DNA of 64,000 nucleotides from Rhytidiadelphus loreus (Eukaryota; Streptophyta; Bryopsida; Hypnales; Hylocomiaceae), in the NCBI GenBank assembly GCA_947034895.1, contig OX344762.1, positions 78,734,981 to 78,798,980 on the forward strand, given 5' to 3'. The notes beneath the pieces are model-generated. The model was not told the origin of the DNA. It was given only the letters and a program-made list of their open reading frames with translations, and did not search any database. Positions 25,057 to 38,030 of this stretch are shown one piece after another (the stretch's first letter is position 1; the number at the start of each line of letters is the position of its first letter). Position numbers and translations under genes: made by a program.

Positions 25057-28000
25057 ATGAGGCATCTTGAAATGAAAATACCTCTAAATGTTCAATGCAA
25101 TTCTATGCCCATGATGGTGGTGACAAGTGGAAGTCGCTGTGATCTCCTGCCCAGCTGTTGTCATTCTCCACCTTATTACGGATTGCCAAGGCATGAGAGA
25201 CTTAAGGAATCACGGGAGGGAAGGAAGGGGTGGTGCATGAACAAAGGGATTGTAAGAATTCCCAGTCTTGCGGGAACTAGAATTAGCCACAAGAACTTGC
25301 TGAATTACAAATTCGAAGGAAATGCGCCATGCGTCACTGGCAGTTGCTCCAATGTCACTGACCCGGAGTTATATATGCCTTTTAGGAAAGTGTCGGATAT
25401 TAGAAATCCCAGAGGAAAACTTGGAAAGCGTAACCAAGCGAGAATAGAGAGATCCTGGTCAAGGGTTTACGCGAGAGAAGTATCAAGGGAAATTTATGAA
25501 GAGGAAAGTGGAGACCGCGGTTCCCTTGTAAAGCAAATAAATCCTAATGAACGAGCTTTGAAAGGTGACTCTTCGCTTATAGTAGGAGAAGCCAATGAAC
25601 AAAGAAGTTCAAGGCTTTCCAACGAACGTCACGGAGAAGTATTGTGGGATGGCGTATCAAAATCAGAGTATCAAAAAATTCAGGATCTTATGTTTTCTGG
25701 TGATATTTGGGAGGGCGACTCCGGGCCACAGGTCTTAGATTTGCAGGTTGGTTCACAGCATTTTCGGTTTGTAATATTCGTATATGATCTATGTATGATG
25801 CAGGTACTGATACAATATGCATTCTACGGTTGACTGTCTAGTTTCTTCTGCCTACAGTGGTCGGCGTTTAAGTTCAAGCCAACCTATAGACTGACAGGGA
25901 TGGTTCAGGGTAGAAATTGCTACGGTATTGGTGGTCCAGGTAGCAAAGCGTTGTCGTAACTCGGCCGACTTGCGCAGTCATGCTGCTCAAGACCTTGATC
26001 CCTACCTTGACCAAGATAGGGTATTCGAGTTTAGAATAACTTCTTGTCAGCAGAGAGTGTTCCTCATTTTTTTGTCCTGGGCCTTTCGTCTTACAATTTA
26101 TTCTTTGACTATGGACAGAGAATGTTGTATAGGTTCGGGTATCTTCCCAAGCGCTCAGAATTGACAGCGTAAGAGCCCTCTACATATTCCCAACCTGTTC
26201 AATGTATACTGTTGTTTCAGCTTGGTGTTCCTTCTGTTTTTATATTTTTTCTTCGGATTAAGTGTCTTTTCTCTATCTAATACGCTCTTGTGTTCAGTTA
26301 TTTTGGATTAGAGACAAAAAGTGCCTTACAGCAGTTTCAGATTTCGAATGGAGTGCCTGGCACTGGTGCGTGGGGATCCTCATCTCGTCAAGCTTTATGG
26401 AAGCTACTCAGCGAAGACAGATCTTCATTTTCTGTGAGTGTTCTCCGTTCACTAGGTCACACATTGGTACATTGCACTCGGATTTAGTTTTGTTGTTGGC
26501 TTATGCTCTTACCAATTTTCTTTCCTTCACACATTGGTACATTGCACTCGTATTTAGTTTTGTTGTTGGCTTATGCTCTTATCAATTTTCTTTCCTGAGT
26601 CATCACCAGAGTTTGAGTTACGTGCTTGACTTCCTCTCTTCACGTGGTCATAGGTCATGTAGTTCTCCAAGATTGGAAGGAAAACTTTGTAATCTGAATT
26701 TCATCGTGGGTCCATGAAGGTTATAATCTACCTTAGAACCACTAACCTGCATTTTTTTATTTAAACATCCAGCATGAAGGCTGAAACACCTGAAGCTTAT
26801 GATGGATTGTCTTTTCGCAGAAAGGAGGAAGCAGTATGTATAGTGACCTGCAACAATCGGTTTCCTCTTCAGTGGAAAATGATAATGCGGGAGGGACAGA
26901 TATTGGCATACGTGTATCGGAACTAATGAATAACATGGGTGCGCATAGTCAAGGTTTGATATCTTTTCTTACTCGTTTTCATTCTACGGTGATTGAGAGA
27001 TGTAGTGGAAGGATTAATGTGGAGCATACGTACCTTGTAGTCAGTGGGGTGGCATTTTGTACAATATCGGGAAAATAACGTGTTTAGTGAGTTGTCACCC
27101 GTCGGAACTACAGTTTGTTCATCTCGTTTTCAGGGGTGTGTACGTTGAAATCTAATCTTTGTCTAGGACTGGTTTTCATGTCAATCTAGATCCAGCGGAC
27201 TTAGTCCGTTGGTTCCCTGCTAGATGGAGACGTTGACAACGACCTGAAGTTTCAGAGCGAAGTGATCAGTTAAAGTCCTTGTTACCAACTAGCAGCAGTC
27301 CGCAATATCTCTAGGCTCCTTCAACACTATTAAGAATGTCTATTGTCTCTATTTGCTTGATAGCATTGTCCAGTAAAAACTTTGAACGAGCTCATGACTA
27401 ATTTTTTTCCTATTTCACAGACTTCATATCAACCTTGTCCACTGCACCATATTGGAGACATTTGCCTACCAAGGTTCCTAGGAATGCTGCAGTATTTGGG
27501 TTTCTTGTTGGGATGCTGGTGGCCCTATTTGGTCTTGGGTATTCTCTTGTGGGTTTTTCCCATGAGCAACATCATGGGCAACCTGTAAGGCGAAGGGTGT
27601 TGAGAGCACATTGGCGTGATGACTTAAGTGGAACAACTTCTACGAAGTCCAAAAGGCACTTAGACATGTTTCCAGGTTTAGATCTGCCATTAGTTGGAGA
27701 AGAAGATTTTAAGTATCGTCGTCGGTCAAAGTCAAAGTCTAGTTCAATGGATGGTGCTGGGCGTACAGATCGGTTGATACTGTATGAAGGACAGGTGCTT
27801 GTGGGAGATGAAACACCTAGTCATGCGCTTCCTTTTATGAGTGGTCCAGCTTCTCGCCGTAGTTCTGGAAAGTTTGCCTCTCAAGGTCCCTCACGAGTGA
27901 AGTCATCCTTAATTGCCGATCTAGCTCCAACCGATCAGAGCAGTAAAAAGCCAGCAAGCAATGGGAGCTCCTCCGGACAACGCGAATCCCAGCTGTACAG

Positions 28001-29206
28001 GGCCGAGAGAAATTCCAAGTTGGGTGGCAAGGGTTGGCAGGACAAGGATGAGGTGAGAGAGTCTTTTGTTAGATTATGTTGTCCACATCTGGATCGTAGC
28101 GAGTTACCTACTAGGGTAGACATTAGAAGGGACTCTTGTTCGTCCTAGTTTTTAGTTGCGATGTTGCTCTTTGGAGTAGGTGTACGATGTAACTTGAAAA
28201 TTATGGTTATGCAGTTCTGAGTCGTATTTCTGGTATTGACCTAGTTATCCCTGTGATAAAGAGGAATGTGACTAGTATCAGATGTCATGGACTTTCAATC
28301 TTCGTATTGGTGGTGAATTTTGGTAAATTATTACACTTTTGATGGGCATCAGTGACGCTCGGAGTGTTTGGACGTTATTCGACTGAACCCAGATTCAGAG
28401 GTCCACTTTTCAGGCATACTTTTTAGTGAAGCGTTGCCTGGATTTGCATGGCTAATATTCACTCTGCATTCGTTGCGTTGGCTGCCTGCCAGGAGAATTT
28501 TAAGGATCGTGTGGAGGAATTGCGGAAAGCAGTGCAGGCTACAGAAAAGAATCGACAGGAAGCTATGCGAGCTTTGGCTGAAGAACGGCAACGCAGTCTT
28601 GAGTTGCAAGTTAAAATTAGTCGACAGGTACTAGCTGTGCATTATTTGAACATGCGCAATCTCAGGGTTTCATTTCATGGTCGGTGAGGTATTTTTTTCC
28701 CAATTTTGATGTGGCTGAGTTCGTGCAGTTCCATGAGCTGTAGTGGGTCTAACGGTTTTCCTCAAGTTTTCCTCATGGATATATTTTCTTCATGGTCTTA
28801 GAATTAATGTATGGATATCTGCTTGTCTTCCAGAAAGAAACCGCAGCTGCCCTCGAAGAAGAAGTTCGTGTGTTGAAGGTATGGTTTGCGTCTTTGCTTA
28901 TCACGTTCTTTAGCTTAAACTTGCTCGTTTTTCGTATACTCGTTTAAGCACAGCAATCCAGTACTCTTCCTACCTGTTCGCATTTCGTTTTCTGCTTTGA
29001 CTTTCGTAGACTCTTCTAGGTAATATTAGTAGTATCGTTTCTTAGCAAGTTCTTCGTATTGTATACAGGAATCGCACGATGCATTGCTGACATCTCTTCG
29101 GAAGAAATACAGCTCCACTGTAGCAGCCCGGGCTGCAGCTGCCCTGCTGTATCAAAACTGGGATACAAATTACGAAGAAGGCAGTCCTCAGACTCTATCT
29201 TTCTGA
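25057..29206 (+). CDS. Peptidoglycan-binding-domain membrane protein with coiled coil (8 exons)
   Basis: Exons, by splice consensus and unbroken frame, are 25057-25746, 26119-26168, 26298-26433, 26821-26953, 27421-28052, 28493-28627, 28834-28878 and 29069-29206 (1,959 nt, 652 aa). Joining exons 1-3 gives a continuous PG_binding_1 fold at residues ~217-290: WEGDSGPQVLDLQ, then RFGYLP, then YFGLETKSALQQFQ and TGAWG..SRQALW. A single hydrophobic segment follows at ~359-382 (FGFLVGMLVALFGLGYSLVG). Next comes a basic/Ser-rich linker, then a Glu/Lys/Arg heptad-rich coiled coil at ~548-620, ending in ALLYQNWDTNYEEGSP. The first 60 residues are basic and poor in acidic residues, as in plastid transit peptides. 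The true start may lie in an upstream exon; M25057 is the first in-frame ATG after the last upstream stop. The fold binds glycan polymers in bacteria. A plastid envelope role here is inference, and I do not recognise a named orthologue. Confidence 0.82.
26457..26596 (+). repeat. 70-bp tandem duplication in an intron
   Basis: Two nearly identical 70-bp units (26457-26526 and 26527-26596), each starting TCACACATTGGTACATTG, sit in the intron after exon 3 of the peptidoglycan-binding-domain gene. They differ at only a few positions. Confidence 0.85.
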
Positions 29207-30930
29207 TACCTGCAGTGTGTAGATTTGTTAGGTCCACATATACGAAGGTCCACATATATATTTACCTTGAGGTTTTCTTTTATCGTGCAGAGCATTAGGT
29301 CGACGTTTCAGAGTGCTTTCTCTCATATTGGGTATTTTATCCATGGGAGGCATCCCAACTGTATGTACAATACTCCATCATTTGGTTTTTCCAAACCATT
29401 TTCAACCCAGTTCGGTAGGTTTTCAGGTTAAATAATAGAATACTGTTCAGTGCCTTACTGAGGAGATATTGAGTTTTGCTCTGTCCTCGAGTTTTGCTTT
29501 TGGGTTCAGAGTGTTATGTGATTCTAATCACGATTCCTTTCCATTCCTCACCAGGATCTGTTGTTTGTCTGATGTTCTTACACTGACCCTAAAGCCCAGA
29601 CTATTTTTTGGTCTTGTACATTTTTTGCACAGTACTTGTTTTCTCTGTCCTAATTTCTGACAGTAAATTGCACATCTTCCCAGAACAAAAGAACGGGGCC
29701 AACAGTCTACTGTCACGACGATACCCAAGAATGATGCACGGTCAGTCCGCTCATGTTATCAACAATTTTTGCAACCCCCGTAAACGCTCAACCATTGACC
29801 GGGTGGATGATGAATATGTTGGAAAGTGCACTTCCATTTTTATTTTTATCATGAGTCCATGACTAGGATGACTAGGAGTTAAGAGTTATCCATCCATGAA
29901 GCTAGGTTGTTTGTTTTGTTTGTTGTGTTGAGATTTGTGGGACTTTGTGTCCCTTGGTTGCATTCTAGGTACCATTCGAAAGTTCTTTGGGAGGAGGGGT
30001 GTATGGGCTTTGTTTTGTGGCATTCTAACATATGGTGTGATAGTTATTGAATTTCAAAGTTTTTATGAATTAAAAATATTAAAAAAAAATACTTTTTGGC
30101 TATGGGAATGGAATAGGGCATATGAGGTGTTCTAACTCATAGAAGAAAAGATATTGATTTTTGAGTTATTTTTTAAAATAATAATAGAAAATTATTTTTA
30201 CTTTTATCTTGGTTGTGGCAACAATGTAGGGCATACTAGTGAATATGAAATATAAAATGGAAAGTAAAAAATATATATTCTTTGTTTAGTGATGTGTGGT
30301 ACATTATAGAGCAATATATAACATTTCATAGAGTATATACATATAGAGTATATTATATATTTGAGATATAAAGGGTCTTATAAGGTAAAAGTGACATTCT
30401 CCTAATTGCAACACCTATTTATAGCTATCTAAGATTTAGACCAAGATGAATCAATTTGTGTTCTTTTAATATAATTCAATGAGTTTTCTTATAACCCTAC
30501 ATCAATTAAACAAATCCAATCCTACTTTGAGGGAGGAGGAGGCAAAATGAATCCCTACTCAATCAAGCTCTAAAATGTTAACCATGTCATTTATTGAAAG
30601 AAACACACAATGTTGTATAACTAAGAAATAGTCCTTTGGTCTTTCCCATGTGTATACAAAGAGTTTGATTTCTCAATTTGATATACAAATTATAAAATCA
30701 ATTATTTGTGATGCAAAGTGAGGTAATTCAATTGTTGAATTTATTTTTATCTAAACAAGTATCTAAAAGTAAATTCATCAACTAAATTACTTTATTTTGC
30801 TTCAATCAAAAGTTTATGTTTCAAAATGAGAAAACCTCTTTATACAAAGATGGGGTGGTAGGAGGTGAAACAACCCATGTTTGATATGTAAATTAGAATT
30901 AGTAGAGCTCTTGAACCATTCATAGTTAAA
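29207..30930. other. 3' flank and AT-rich intergenic sequence
   Basis: The first few hundred bases are probably the 3' untranslated region of the preceding gene and read less AT-rich. Beyond about 29870 the sequence is AT-rich with no gene-like frame. Confidence 0.45.
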
Positions 30931-31325
30931 TCAAAAGCAAAAATTGTGTTTGAAGTAAAGTTTGAGACCTCATTGAGTCATAGTAAAATAAAAAAATTCG
31001 AAAAACTTTGAACTAAAAAAGTTGAAAAATCAAGTTTAATTTAATTTCCAAAAAACCTTTTTAGATTTTGAGCCTCCAATCAAAAGTGATGGATAAATTT
31101 TAGAGAGGGATTAGAAGGAACATTTTCTTTGACATTTTCAAACATCCTCTTTGAATTTTGTCCATAACTTTTGATTGGATGCTTGAAATCTCAAACGGAT
31201 TTTGGGAAAAGAAAGGTAGCTTGATTTTCCAGATTTTCTTAATTCAAAGTTGTTTGGAAAAAGTTATTCTACTATGCCTAAATGAGTTTTGAAATTCTAC
31301 TTCAAACATAATGTTTACATTTTGA
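30931..31325. mobile_element. Foldback element, about 395 bp
   Basis: Arms of about 145 bp are inverted around a short loop near 31120. Landmarks on the left are GTTTGAAGTAAAGTTTGAGA, CATAGTAAAATAA, AACTTTGAA and CCAATCAAAAGT. The right arm read backwards gives GTTTGAAGTAGAATTTCAAA, CATAGTAGAATAA, AACTTTGAA and CCAATCAAAAGT. It has no coding capacity. Confidence 0.7.
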
Positions 31326-32205
31326 CAATGAGTGATCAAGCTCTCTCTTCTTCAAATTATCCCATACCCTTTGAGGGTTCATGATAAACAATGGATTTCA
31401 ATATAAAAATGACATCTCCACCCTCCATTCCTATAGATGTCAATGAAAAAATCTTGTCATTACATCATAAAAACAAATTTTGATGGTAGACGGTTAAATG
31501 ACATTGGTATTTAACTCATTGGGTTCTTTGGATTTTTGGCAAACCACTCTTTTATTATTTGCTGATGTGTTAATCTGATCCTAGAATTAGCAAGAGAAAA
31601 AGGAGCTCACCATAAATTTACTGCCACTGTCCCGGTACTGAAACTTACATTAATGATGTGTGGATGACTTTCGTGGATGAAGACTCCGGAGAGGAGAAGG
31701 CAGCCTCTCTGACTGCTACAGTACTGAATGACTGTTATGTCATCTTTCCATTCGTTCAAAATTATTACACAAAAAAATTCAGTTTACTCCTCAGGCAATG
31801 GTCCTACGGTTACACCAAAGTAGAGAGAGATTTCATTTCCGTCTCTACCCTACAAGCAAATAACTGCAGGTTGGAGTCTCATTTAGCACCAAAACGATTC
31901 TGAAATCTTAGGGGTTGATGTATTTTGTGATCTTCTTGAAATCGCAAGTCTTCGTTGCCGTTTGGAGTTGGAAAGTGTGAGATTGATTCTGAACAAACAA
32001 ATGTTGTAAGGCACTTTGAGCTATTCTAGACTATTTCCAACATTTCCTTCCGACTAAGGGTTTCATGCCTGGCTAGAATTGTATACCTTTGTGATCCAGT
32101 TTTGCTTGATCCTGTCGTGTTCTCAGAGAGCAAGTGAGGGGAGATGCCTCTGCTCAACCTCATTTGGTGCACAACACCCTGATTAGCAAGTCTTTAAGAT
32201 CGTTA
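31326..32205. other. Spacer and probable 3' UTR of the COBRA-like gene
   Basis: No supported coding exon. The part nearest 32205 is expected to hold the untranslated end of the minus-strand gene. The frame at 31658-31903 (plus) has no family motif. Confidence 0.45.
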
Positions 32206-35200
32206 CTACAAAAGGAAAACAATCAATGGCAGTCCGATTGTGATAGAAACTAGACATGTCAAGCTCGTCTGGAGGCGAAGACTGCTGTTTGGCAAGGTTG
32301 GATAATCTTGTAGTTCAGGAAGCACACAGTCGTCTCCATTGAAGTAGACACGATGCGGAAAGGCCCACCCGTTTCCAAATTTGAAGTCCTTTCCCTTGGC
32401 AAAGAGAAGTTCGGACTGAACATTTCCAGATGGCCCAGCCTCCATGAGCATATTATTGAAGTACTTGATGCCCCAAAAGACTGCTGAGTCATCTGCGAAC
32501 AATGAAATTGAAAAATCAACAAGTTCCAATGTGATCAGCATCTCCTGACATAGAATTAGCTATTGAACTGAACAAGTGGTGTAACATGGCCACAGCTAGA
32601 CTGGAGAACGCCCGCTACTATCTATGTGACTTTTTATCTTTCTACATTTCACAAATTTGACAAGCATCGACAAACAACTGGGATCGTTCGTGAAACTTAC
32701 TGCTGTATATTCCATAGGGGTTTAGTCCCTTGTGGTTGAAGCTGAACGCCTCTGTGAAGTTGTTAAAATTTGGATGCTGAAGAGTCAAGGTCCACTGTGA
32801 GAAGTTGCGAGAAAAATCCCGGTTAGTGATTGTAACCTTCACCCGCCAATATTCTTTGTAGTTCGTCTTGATATGCCAATGGATTTTGACTGGACACATG
32901 TCTCTGGTGCAGTACAAAATGTCAGGCTGAATGGCTGTAGTGCTGCCTCCTGTGCTTGCTGGAAGATCATCGTATTCTGTGTTCCTGCAAGGAAACCCAA
33001 TCTTCTTCACAATTGTTAGGCATCGTTTCAATTGATTATCAGGCGTCGCTGAAAATTTTAATTAGAAAAATTAGAAATTAGAAATTGGAAATTAGTGGAA
33101 ATTAGACAGAACAAAATGTTCACAATACTCTTCAATGTATCAAACCCGGTTTCATTACACAATTATGGTGAGAATTGAGACTAGTGACCTAACCATAAAA
33201 GATGTTTTTAGACCTCAGCATTGCCGTTTCTACATAACGAGGATTTGTTGAAATCCTTGCGATGCACAAAAGTACAGAAGAGGATATGCAATCTTGAAGA
33301 CTTACGGATCGATACAGGTATTTGTGGACTCTGCTGCCCCACTCAAATCAACCATTGTGGAGTTCGATGCGCAAGCACATGCACACTCAGCACAAGGAGT
33401 GATTTGGGGGTTGTAAAATGTTGAAAAGGAAACACAACAAGTCGGCGCCCTCTGAGCTAGATTTTGAAGGTATATGCATGTTACGTTCCACGTCACTGCG
33501 AACAACCACCCTTCCAAAGTCAGAAGATTATGCAAATTTATTTGAATCATACAGGTAGCCTTGACATACAGTGACCCAAAATTAGAAAGATGGATTACCC
33601 TGCCTTTGCTGTTCTTTGCTTTCAGTTCTTGTGATCAAGGAAATTTGATGGAGAAAATTGATTCATTTCATGTTTCTTCATTTAGACCAAGGCAACGGTA
33701 TTGAACTCATGACAACACAGTGGGTGCTTTCGTGCTTTTGATCTTCATTCCTTCAAGCTCAAGCTTTTGTTCAAAGGTATGTTCTTCGACTAAATGCATT
33801 CTTTTTTTCTTTTTAATATTTTTATCACACGTACTATGAAAATTGGCGCTCAAGGGAAGTCATAATTCAAACTGGAAGCACAACGTCAATCGAAAGTCAT
33901 AAACACAAAGGTAGAAATGATAGAAAAGTGAAAAAGGAAGTATTGACTTCAAAAAGAAAGACAATCAGCTATGTTGCCCGGCCAATAGGAATACAAATTT
34001 TTCCAGATTTGTTTTATTATTCTCATGAATAGAATCTAAACGCTGCAGACCAGACGAGAAAACGCTCGAGAAAAATAAAAATACATCTGAAAAAAGGAAA
34101 AGAAGATTTTCAGATCCTGGCGAACCAATAGCACCGTTGTTAGCTGGCCACAATGCAAAAAGGGAAAACGCAACTTACTGAAAGCTTGAGTAACCCTTCG
34201 GTTGTCCGTCGAAGGGAACTGGCTGGGTGGAACTTTTGTCGCAGGCCCACAGGAATATCCAGGTCCAGGGGTCATAAAAGTGATATTCACTGGCAACGCG
34301 ACTGTAGTGTTCGTTATCCCAGCATTCCCAACTGTAATCTGAAAGGTAGATAAAGCAGTCTCTGGATCCTGAGCATAAGATGAGATAACTCCACCTCTAC
34401 AACAATTTGATACTTGTTGATCGAAGGGGACTCCCGGTAGAAGATCCACAACACTAGGATTTGGGGCACAGGAATGGGGAATAGGGTCGCTGTGATGTGC
34501 AGAACAGTCGCCTTGAGCAGTTGCTTGAGCTCCAACCATGTTCCATATCACCTCCTGTTTTGTCCACTCCCAACCCAATATCCAACCAGGGGCAGATACA
34601 TGCCGGTACTGCTGCCAATTGAAAATGGTTATGGTTGCCTGTGACCACATTTACATCAGTAACTCATTAGTTATGGATCATTTAATACATGCAACTGCTA
34701 GAATCCAAAACTCCTGCAAATAAGATACTGATTCCATCAATCTGGGCATTGAAAAGAGTTGGTATGATGTTCAACATTCAGTAGTTTTTACAGATTTCAA
34801 GTGTCTGATCGGAGAGAGCAGTCTGGATTTCTCAACAGAGGCAGTACCTAAAGCCTTAAATATCTCCTGGACAGATGTAAGTTTACACCAAGTCAAGAAC
34901 ATACCTAGTTCGAAATTGTGCAGCTACTAGTTCAGAAAATTGTGACTGAAAACCATGCAAATTTTCCCACACGGAAGGATTTGTGGACTGTCCGAAGACG
35001 AAACTTACAACGTAACCATCCGACGTCCAAGAATTAATGTCCCATTTGATTGTGATGTTCCCATTTGGATCCAAAGGATCGTAACACTCTGTTCACATGA
35101 AGAAACCCAGTCACCTTTACAGAGATGCTTCAGACTTCGCATGATAGAATTAGATAGATCGAGCTTTTGCGTTCAAATTGAGATGCTTTGAAACGGCTAA

Positions 35201-37061
35201 CATGAAATGTGAACTACATGGTGAATTATGTTTTACCTGCTATCAAGAAGAAGCACATCCAAAAGGTTACTGTTATTGTTACGCACTTGAATGTGCTACC
35301 TTTCATCTTGACAGGCTCTTGTGTCCACGTTGCAACTGTCAATCCTCACAAGCGTGAAGATGCTTGGACACCACCGGAGATTTTGAAACCGCTGTGCTAG
35401 ACAATCTTGGACTAAATTTCATCTTCATCTCAAGCTCAGTTCGTCCATGGCCATCAAAGTCTGCCCTAAGTTCGGCACACGGCCTCCAAGAGGTTCTTAG
35501 ATCCCTCACACTTAGCGTCCTCCAGAATACATCCGTACATCATATGTCACAATGGGAAGGCATTTTGTGTTTAATTCGTGAAAAATCCTGCAAAGAGAAT
35601 GACCGAATCACCAATCATGTTGTTAGGGTCAAGTTTAATTCAGGTAGAGAAAACTTCTTTAAGAGATCAGCTCACACAGATATGCCGACGAGGAAACCTC
35701 CCAAACCTTATTTCCAAGCTACTGATTCATGTTCAACCACAAAGCTCTGATTAAAAACTTGAATCGTTGACAGAATTCTAGACCATTATGAAATAAGTCA
35801 AAAATTCACTAAAGAATTGAATTATTCACAACCGTCGTAGGTTCGCTGTGGAGGATGTGATCCCTAAATATACTTTTAACTCATCCCAGACAACCACGGG
35901 CTCCAAATTCCAGGATGACCAGACCGCTAGTTACGGTTCTGATGCTAAGAAATTTCCTAATATAGGAGTATGACTCAATCCCGAAAGTAAGCGAACATTG
36001 AAAACATCAAAGTTGTAGAGAATAACGAATAGAGAGAAAAAACTCCACTGCAGGAATTCTATCACTAAGACTATAGAAATGTTCGGACTCAAACACTCAA
36101 ACAGGGGACGTGATTTTAATGGAAATTATCACTCTCTACAGTCACTTCTTCCGCCCTCTGCGAGAGCAGTTAGAAAACAATGTAGCTCAGGAAAACGAGA
36201 ACGTTGATCTTGGGGGTGAAGCACTGACATTTTATTCTGGAGATACATCCTCTCCACGTACACGATCTCACAAGACGAATTGCAGAATAACACGTTTAAA
36301 TTGGAGCATTTCTGCAGGCGTGAACAAGTTGCCCCGACTTACTAGTCCAAATTATTATTGTTCCAAAATATGTTCTGTTCGTATATCTCTATTGAATGCA
36401 GCAGCATGGAAAGGAGGTCAAGTAAAGAACAGAGCGCACCGGCATAGATCGAACTCCACCCTCACTAACTCCAAAAAACTACAAACGCATACAAAGTCGT
36501 GAGTCTGATGTGGAAATTACAACTCTAATTCGCAAAAAAGGAGGAACGTATGAAGATTGATTATGAAGCATTCTTTTGTGCAAATAGTCCATGCGAGGAC
36601 TACTGAATCCTCTTCCGGAAATAATCTTGATGCCTGAAGCAGCTAACAATCACTGTACGGATTGACTACATGCGTTACAGGAGAGCAAATGAGCTGAAAC
36701 TAAAATTGGAGAAAACATTTGACTTACATTTGATTGGGAGAGGCTATGCAGGTACGTGATTGGACATTTGAACGCAGATTTGAGCAGGAAAAGTGAAGGA
36801 TCCGCAAGCTGATTAATCGTTTGCTCTTATTAATATCGGTAGAGTGTCAGCAATAGGCAAGTGACTCCGGCGGGCAAAAATCTACTCACGCATCGTCCCT
36901 GTCAAAATTGAGCAGCCGTTCTCCAAATCACTTCCAATCCTCAACAGACACTTGGAATCGCTCCCGAAACAATAACGTTTCCTGTAACGTCCAAAATTAC
37001 AACACGAACTCGCAATCAAGACAAGCCACAGATGAATAAAGGATATTGATCTTGACAGCAT
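32206..37061 (-). CDS. COBL: COBRA-like GPI-anchored cell wall protein (6 exons)
   Basis: Minus-strand exons are 37061-36989, 35088-35009, 34638-34179, 33495-33306, 32984-32701 and 32492-32206 (1,374 nt, 457 aa, close to the usual COBRA length of about 450). Residues 1-22 form a hydrophobic signal peptide. The mature part has YDPLDPNGNITIKWD, TIFNWQQYRHVSAPGW, EVIWNMVGAQAT.QGDC, VVDLLPG.P..QQ...CCRGG, GPGYSCGPA, then the CCVSFSTFYN Cys-rich segment, MCPVKIHWH.K.NYKEYWRV, AVFWGIKYFN and GWAFPHRVYFNGD. The last 20 residues are hydrophobic behind an NSS stretch, as for GPI addition. COBRA proteins act at the plasma membrane/wall in oriented cellulose deposition. Exons 2-6 are firm. Exon 1 and its donor (GGAC/GTTACA) are the least certain, with a 1.9-kb intron 1. 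Exon 5 starts at GAACACAG because the longer frame to 33031 would break the phase. Confidence 0.9.
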
Positions 37062-37609
37062 ACGAGGTTTTCTCTTTCGATGCAGCCTTTCAAACCTCAT
37101 GTAAGACTCCTCCAAGAAAAACAAGCTGACAACGACGATAAACGAATAGCTCGTGACGATTGCTCGTGAGCGAGACAGACTTACTTGGAAACAAATTGCT
37201 TAGACCTGCACTCTGTTTCAATGTTTGAATATTAATTCTCCCTCGATGCAGAAAATCAAACGAAAAAAAATGCTGGAAAAGCATAATTCTTCCCAGCAAA
37301 GCTCCCGAACTCAAAATTGTTTTGCGAGAGATGATTTTTATCAAAAAAACGGAAAAAAAGAACGCCGATCCAGGATTGAAAGCAATGCCGAAATCCGAAT
37401 TGAGAATTTCGAAGCTTAGCAGCCACACGGAGGCGAGTGATATCTCAGTGCAGATCTGCAGTAACTGCATGCAGATGAATCCGTGGAAAGAGAACAAACG
37501 CCGGCTGCAAAGTCTCGTGGTCATACCGGTGAGCACACCGCCGTCATGCTCAGGAAATGAATACCCTCCCTAGATTAACTGACGCCACTTGAAAATGTCT
37601 GTTCTTGGT

Positions 37610-38030
37610 ACATACATATCCAGTCTACACCCTGCGATGATCAAATCCAATTCATTGCGAGGGTCACCATCACAAGTTGAATATTTGAACTGTATAAGTA
37701 GATTGACGGTCGTCAGTCAAAGATGTCTCTATTTGGCACAACTTGGAAAAATCTACACTTGGCGCTGATCTAAACTTCTCCACTACAAATGAAACCATAA
37801 CAAATCTATTCTACAAATCCATTAGATTGATAGTCGTCAAACAGAGATGTTCCTAATCTGTTCAACTGGATCCAGTCTACACTGACTGCTGATCAAAATT
37901 TCATCAGTAGAGGATTTCCATGAATACTTGACCTACTTACGTAGATTTCAGGATGTCTCTTCTCAGTAAAACCGGATCCAATCTGCAAATCGGTAGATCT
38001 CTAAAATCTATATAATGAAAGATTGCAGGA
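37610..38030 (-). repeat. Diverged 110-130 bp tandem repeat upstream of the COBRA-like gene
   Basis: Landmarks recur along the stretch. CCAGTCTACAC-type sequence appears near 37620, 37750, 37870 and 37980. AGATTGA..GTCGTCA with AGATGT appears near 37701 and 37824, with a shorter version near 37940. The copies are well diverged. They lie about 550 bp upstream of the COBRA-like start codon and may be promoter-proximal. Confidence 0.5.

Noticed and set aside
25928..26164. 78-codon plus frame between exons 1 and 2 of the peptidoglycan-binding-domain gene
   Set aside because: The 50-nt exon at 26119-26168 in another frame restores the domain exactly, so this frame is intron read-through.
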